DNA of 64,000 bases. It comes from Adiantum capillus-veneris (taxonomy: Eukaryota > Streptophyta > Polypodiopsida > Polypodiales > Pteridaceae). Within the stretch, counting starts at the first letter, position 1. Every line of letters starts with the position of its first letter. Position numbers and translations under genes: made by a program. Positions 59,418-64,000 of the stretch are shown here, one piece after another. The stretch lies in the NCBI GenBank assembly GCA_014529385.2, contig CM043960.1, positions 73,567,410-73,631,409 of the forward strand. The letters run 5' to 3'. Below the pieces are notes generated by a model that was not told the origin of the DNA, did not search any database, and saw only the letters and a program-made list of their open reading frames with translations.

Positions 59418-61488
59418 AAAGTTGTAGGTCCAAAGGGACAAGCAAAGAAGTCTGAAGAGCGAGATCCACGACCTAGAAGAGTCTTGCAATGTTGGAATTG
59501 CGGAGAGTCTGGACATGGGATGTATAATTGTCCTTGGCCCCGTGGGGAGCCAGGGAGACCTAACTTGAATTACCCAGTGATGAATGCAGGTGAAGGAACT
59601 GGTCAACAACCAAGGCTTCTACAAAGACCAAATAGACCAAGACCACCTCCACAAGGGGTAGAAGGGGTTCCACCTTTGCGATATCCAAATGTGCATGTGG
59701 TAGAGGTGACAAACTCAAATGATATTGATATGGAAGAAAATGGCATTAAGCGTGGCCGAGGAAAAGGTAAAGAGAAAAAAGGTGTCACATCACAGAGTGA
59801 CGATGGATGAGGCAAGAAGGCAAAGGAGACCAAGGAAGCTAAGAGGACTCGACGTCGTATCAATATCCAAGACTTCCCTCTTGGACATGGTATGGCTCTA
59901 TACAACCTATTGGAAGACATGAGAGGTAAGGGTCCTGATATCTCATGGCCTCAGTTTCTTGCATTATGCCCACAAGTTAGGAGGGATTTAACGAAGGCAG
60001 TTAGCACTAGGAGAAAGATAAAAGAGAGTGTTCCTATTGTAAAAATTGCACATGCTAAAATGAATGAGGATATTACACATGTGCTAGATTGTTACATCAA
60101 AGGAAGATTGGTTAGAAAAGGTCTAGTGGATGGGGGTGCACAAATTTGCATCACGATAGAAGGACTCATGCAAAGACTAGGCATGCACATCCATGAGACA
60201 CCTGAAATTAAAGTCAAAATGGAAAACAATAGCAAGGCTAGGTGCGTAGGCATTTGTAAGAATCTTTTTGTGGAGGCCTTTGGCATTAAGAAGACACTGG
60301 ATTTCTATGTCATGTCTACCAAAGGAAATGGTTACCCATTCATCCTAGGAAGACCATGGCTAATGAAAATGCGAGCTTTGCAGGATTGGGAGAGTGGAAA
60401 GCTAATTTGCAAGAATGAAAATCATAAGAAGGTTGTCTTTGACATGAAGGAGCAATGCCAAGAGGAGCTCCATGAAGAATGTGAGACGGAGGAAGGCTGG
60501 ACCGATAGCACTTCAGAAGGAGAAAGTAGCGGCAACATTACTGAAGAGGAGTCTTCCATTGAAGTCATGGGGGTAAGGTTTAAGCCAAACAACCAAGAGA
60601 CCTCTTGCCCAGGTTTGGAAGAGGTAGGTTGCCAAGAGAACCAAAATATGCAAGATGAAGGAATGTTAGAAGGTATGTTGTCTACAACACTTACAAAGGA
60701 CGAACGAGAGGAGCTCAAAGGTGTGTTAAGGAAATTTCCTAGGCTTTTTGCTAAAGACTACACCAATGTGCGTGCAGTAGATGCTCTTCAGCACAAAATT
60801 GAGTTGAAGCCAGAGGCCACACCTAAGGCTCAAAAGCTACGAAGGCTAGGAGTCATCAAGGAGCAGGCTTTACTCAAGGAGGTAAGAAAGCTTCTAGCAG
60901 AAGGTTTCATTTATCTAGTGGAGAATTCAAAGTGGGTCTCTCCCGTTGTTGTCACTCCTAAGAAAAACGGCAAGTGGAGGGTGTATGTGGATCACCGTCC
61001 ACTCAATGAGGCAACAAAAAGAGATCACTTTCCCCTCCCATTTCAAGATGAGATACTAAATGAGGTAGCTGGTCATGAGAAGTACACTCTGTGTGATGGC
61101 TACTCGGGTTACTCTCAAATAGGTATCGCATTGGAAGATCAGTTGAAAACAACCTTCATCACTCCTTGGGGTTGTTATGCTTTTAGAGTCATGCCATTTG
61201 GACTGACAAATGCTCTTGCAACTTTCCAACGCTTCATGAACATGGTTTTTCAAGCATTCTTTGGAAAGTCCATTAGGGTTTTTATTGATGATTTTTGCAG
61301 TTATAGCTCAAAATCATTTCATCTACAAAGGGTGGAAGAAGGTTTAAAGAAGCTCTACGACATGGGAGGTCAACTCAACCCCGACAAGTGTCACATAGGT
61401 GAGGATGAAGTGATCTTGCTTGGTCACAAGGTTTCCTATAAAGGTATTGAGGTGGATCCAGCAAAGACAAAATCTCTCATTGAGCTAC
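59418..61488 (+). pseudogene. Tat gag-pol fragment: zinc knuckle, protease, reverse transcriptase
   Basis: Plus strand, one frame with a single TGA at 59808-59810. Gag C-terminus with an intact knuckle CWNCGESGHGMYNCP (about 59.49 kb), linker, protease (GLVDGGAQICI and PFILGRPWL), acidic spacer, then reverse transcriptase with NGKWRVYVDHRPLN, FPLPFQDEI, VMPFGLTNALATFQ and an intact catalytic FIDD followed by LLGHKVSYKGIEVDP. At 61488 the pol frame runs straight into the LTR start TGATAGCC and stops at 61601. RNase H domains and integrase are deleted. Gag is cut at its 5' end by the duplication. Better preserved than the minus-strand copy. Confidence 0.93.
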
Positions 61489-64000
61489 TGATAGCCGTTT
61501 TTCGGCTCTCCATAATTGCTATACTAAGTTACTCCACCCTACCAAAATCACCCAAACACTATGGCTATCCCTACCATTTCACTGTATATAGGCGTGCGTG
61601 AGTCACGGGACTTTTCCCATATCTTCTTAAAAACCCTCAGCTAGCTAGTCACTGGGCTAGGTGAGCCAAAAAAAATAAAAAAATTAAAAAAATAAAAGTA
61701 TATTATGGCCTCTTTGTGTGTAAATATTTCATTGTATATATGGCCTAAATATAGGGATTTTTTATAATTATTTTGGTATTTTATTTAAATATTTCTACTT
61801 AGGTGTGTGTTTTATTAAACCTATGTACACCTTCTTTCATCCTCTTACACCATAATTATTTTATTTTTCTATTTTTTTTGCCAATATGTACATACTCTAA
61901 CCTCATATTTTTCCTTTATACAAATCACTCCCACATTTTCACCCTCACCCTCGTGAAAACAAAAAATTGATTTCTACTCATTGGTCAAGTTTATTATATT
62001 ATTTACTTGCATACCTTTTCCTCTTTCACCCAAAATAATTCAAAGAGGGACCATATCATATGATTCCAATATCTTTCCATATCCATAACTCCTCCATATT
62101 TTTATTATTATTTTTACTCATTATTCTAACACCATGTGCTCATTGAGCTAAAGTCCATGAATACTCCATACACTAGTCCCACCATGTATATATTTCTTTA
62201 TTCACCAATAATCCTCCTCCATGCATGTGTCAAGGGCAACTTGGATGCTTTGTATTATGATATGACAAAGGAGGGGCTCACTCTTGGATGCATTGTACAA
62301 ATTCAACAAAGGAGGGGTCCACTAAAAGACTTTTGCAAGCATAAAAACAGGCTTTTTGGTGAGAATTTTGACACCTATCTCCACTCCGAATTTTCAGCAG
62401 TGGTTAAAAGAGAAAATGTAGCCCACGCTTTGAATAATCACCTCAAATTTTTTCATGATTTTTGGAGCTACCAGCGGTGAGCTATGATTTTTTGAGTGGA
62501 CCCCAGTCTGCCCACTTTTTTCACAAGTAGCCCATAGTCTTCTCTCACCTCTTTCCACACTTCTACACACACACACACATTTCTCTCAATCCCTCACTCA
62601 AACCTGCACCTTCAATGGTTTCTCTCACCTTCTTCACCATTAACCTCCCCACTTACTCCCATAGCTCTCATATGAGCTCTCCATGTACATACACCATCTC
62701 TATGCCTCTCTCTATTACTTCCAAAGTACAATTCCATCTTACCCCTTATATATATATACATAAATTCAGCATGTGTACCATGATTAACCTCTGCAAATCA
62801 AGAGATATCATCAACGGAATTACCATTTTCATCGCGATAATCAACCTTGGCGGCGGTGGCGTAAAGAAGGGAAGACGAAGAAGAAGGTCGATAGTCATTT
62901 TGAGAACCTACACAAGTAAGTCCAAAACTTCTTCAAGCTTCACCATCACAAGGATTTTCTCACTTCATTCAACCATCTTACTTCAACCATCCACCTCATT
63001 CTACCCATTGTAAATGTAACATTAACTTTCTAGTGATTACTAACACTAACCACTAACATACTAACACAAAATAGCATTGACCTAACCATAAAAGACACCT
63101 CACCTCAAGACATGTATAGTAACTCTCTCTCTCTCTCTCTCTCTCCCCTTCCTTAAAACTTACTTTCACCTTATCTACCATCAATAATGCTCTCTTTTGA
63201 GCCCACACCCATGACTCAAGCAGACAAAGAAGGCCCGCAATGTTTTGATATTCAAAAAAATCATAATCCTGATTTGTTAGCTTGTAAATTAGGATTTCCA
63301 ATAATCTTAATATGGGGTCTCCAACCTATAAATAGGCTCCTCTCCTTCTTGTAAAACAACCTCCAACATCTCACATAGCACCCCAACACTCTATGTGTGA
63401 GGAGAGACTTAGGTGTAGCAACCACTTGTGAGCTTCACTCTTGGTATGAGAGAAGCCTTCAAGCTACACATTGCAAGTGAGAGAGCGTGAGTTCCACAAA
63501 TCTCAAAACCACTATTGTACATGCTCCTTCATCATCAATAAATTGAGGTTTGGTGCATCAAAGGCGTGATTCGACGTTCAAATCTTCGTCCTTCCATTTG
63601 TGCAATACGGTTTGGTGAATTCAAGGTGACTTGTGTATTTTGAGTTTTATCGGTTGATCTTGATTTTAGAAAGTGTTTTAGTGTGTTTTTCATTGCCAGT
63701 TTTGTGTCCATTGTAAGAGGGTATTGTGGTGAGAGGTCTCCCACACCCTAAGACTGTGTGTGTGTGTTTTGGCAATGATTAGCAATCACTAAGCATTGAG
63801 TGATTTTTGTACAAGTTCTACGATAGCATCATAACGAACCATCTCCATTTGCAAGTCACAAATAAGGTATTACGCAAGATCCTTTCTTTCCTCTCTCTCT
63901 TCCCTTTGCTCTAGCTCTCTCTGGTCCATTTCATGTGTGTCTTGGTGTGAGGTTGCTTGTGTGTGTTGTGTGGTGCATCTTCTTGGTTGTGCCAAAATCT
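61489..64000 (+). repeat. Tat 3' LTR, plus strand, runs off the window
   Basis: Inverted relative to 52925-55581 and collinear with it for 2.5 kb. Starts TGATAGCCG; the expected end (CCGCCTCA) lies roughly 0.2 kb beyond the window. Includes a CT tract (about 63124-63146) and a TATA box. Confidence 0.92.
63327..63334 (+). promoter_or_regulatory. TATA box candidate in the Tat 3' LTR
   Basis: TATAAATA followed by AGGCTCCTCTCC, conserved in the minus-strand LTR at 53762-53769. Confidence 0.65.

Overview
The window is a transposon-dense stretch of nuclear DNA from a land plant. Evidence: a Ty1/copia element primed by initiator tRNA-Met; Ty3/gypsy elements of the plant-specific Tat type with two RNase H domains; spliceosomal introns with GT..AG borders; long GA/CT/CA microsatellites; and DNA transposons nested inside LTR elements. 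Nothing fixes the species. A seed-free lineage (fern, lycophyte or bryophyte) is my guess, because the SWIM transposase, the fungal-like Ty3 element and the permuted N4/N6-type methyltransferase fit such genomes better than an angiosperm. No rRNA, tRNA, CRISPR array or intact host gene was recognised.

Layout. 1-4.2 kb: no gene, one 168-bp (GA)n tract. 4.2-11.05 kb: a complete but dead minus-strand copia element with a perfect 5-bp target duplication. It carries a 1.34-kb TTAA-type DNA transposon in its integrase and a 222-bp MITE in its 5' LTR. 11-22.6 kb: mostly anonymous DNA with composite microsatellites, a 19-bp minisatellite built on a palindrome, inverted repeats and a few degenerate coding-like stretches. 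22.67-31.67 kb: a complete, mutated minus-strand Ty3/gypsy element whose pol resembles elements common in basidiomycete fungi. 33.1-33.7 kb: a 3' fragment of the same copia family. 33.8-34.8 kb: three tandem ~350-bp units.

35.0-43.25 kb is the most interesting part. On the minus strand lies a gene of about 12 exons whose conceptual product has an AT-hook-like N-terminus, a ParB-like domain (GNHR motif), then the motif IV (DLPF) and motif I (ELGCGT) of a permuted DNA N4/N6-type methyltransferase. Head-to-head with it, on the plus strand, is a transposase-like gene ending in a SWIM zinc finger. Both are broken by a few frameshifts and stops. The shared 5' region, with the first exons of both genes, recurs at 56.78-59.42 kb.

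43.56-64 kb: a second fungal-like Ty3 element, split by insertion of a 9.86-kb Tat-type element with 2.66-kb LTRs, then truncated. Next comes the duplicated methyltransferase/transposase 5' segment, then a plus-strand internally deleted Tat copy whose reverse transcriptase is fused directly to its 3' LTR, which runs off the window. The exciting candidate is the ParB-methyltransferase gene and its pairing with a SWIM transposase, possibly one mobile unit carrying its own DNA-modification gene.
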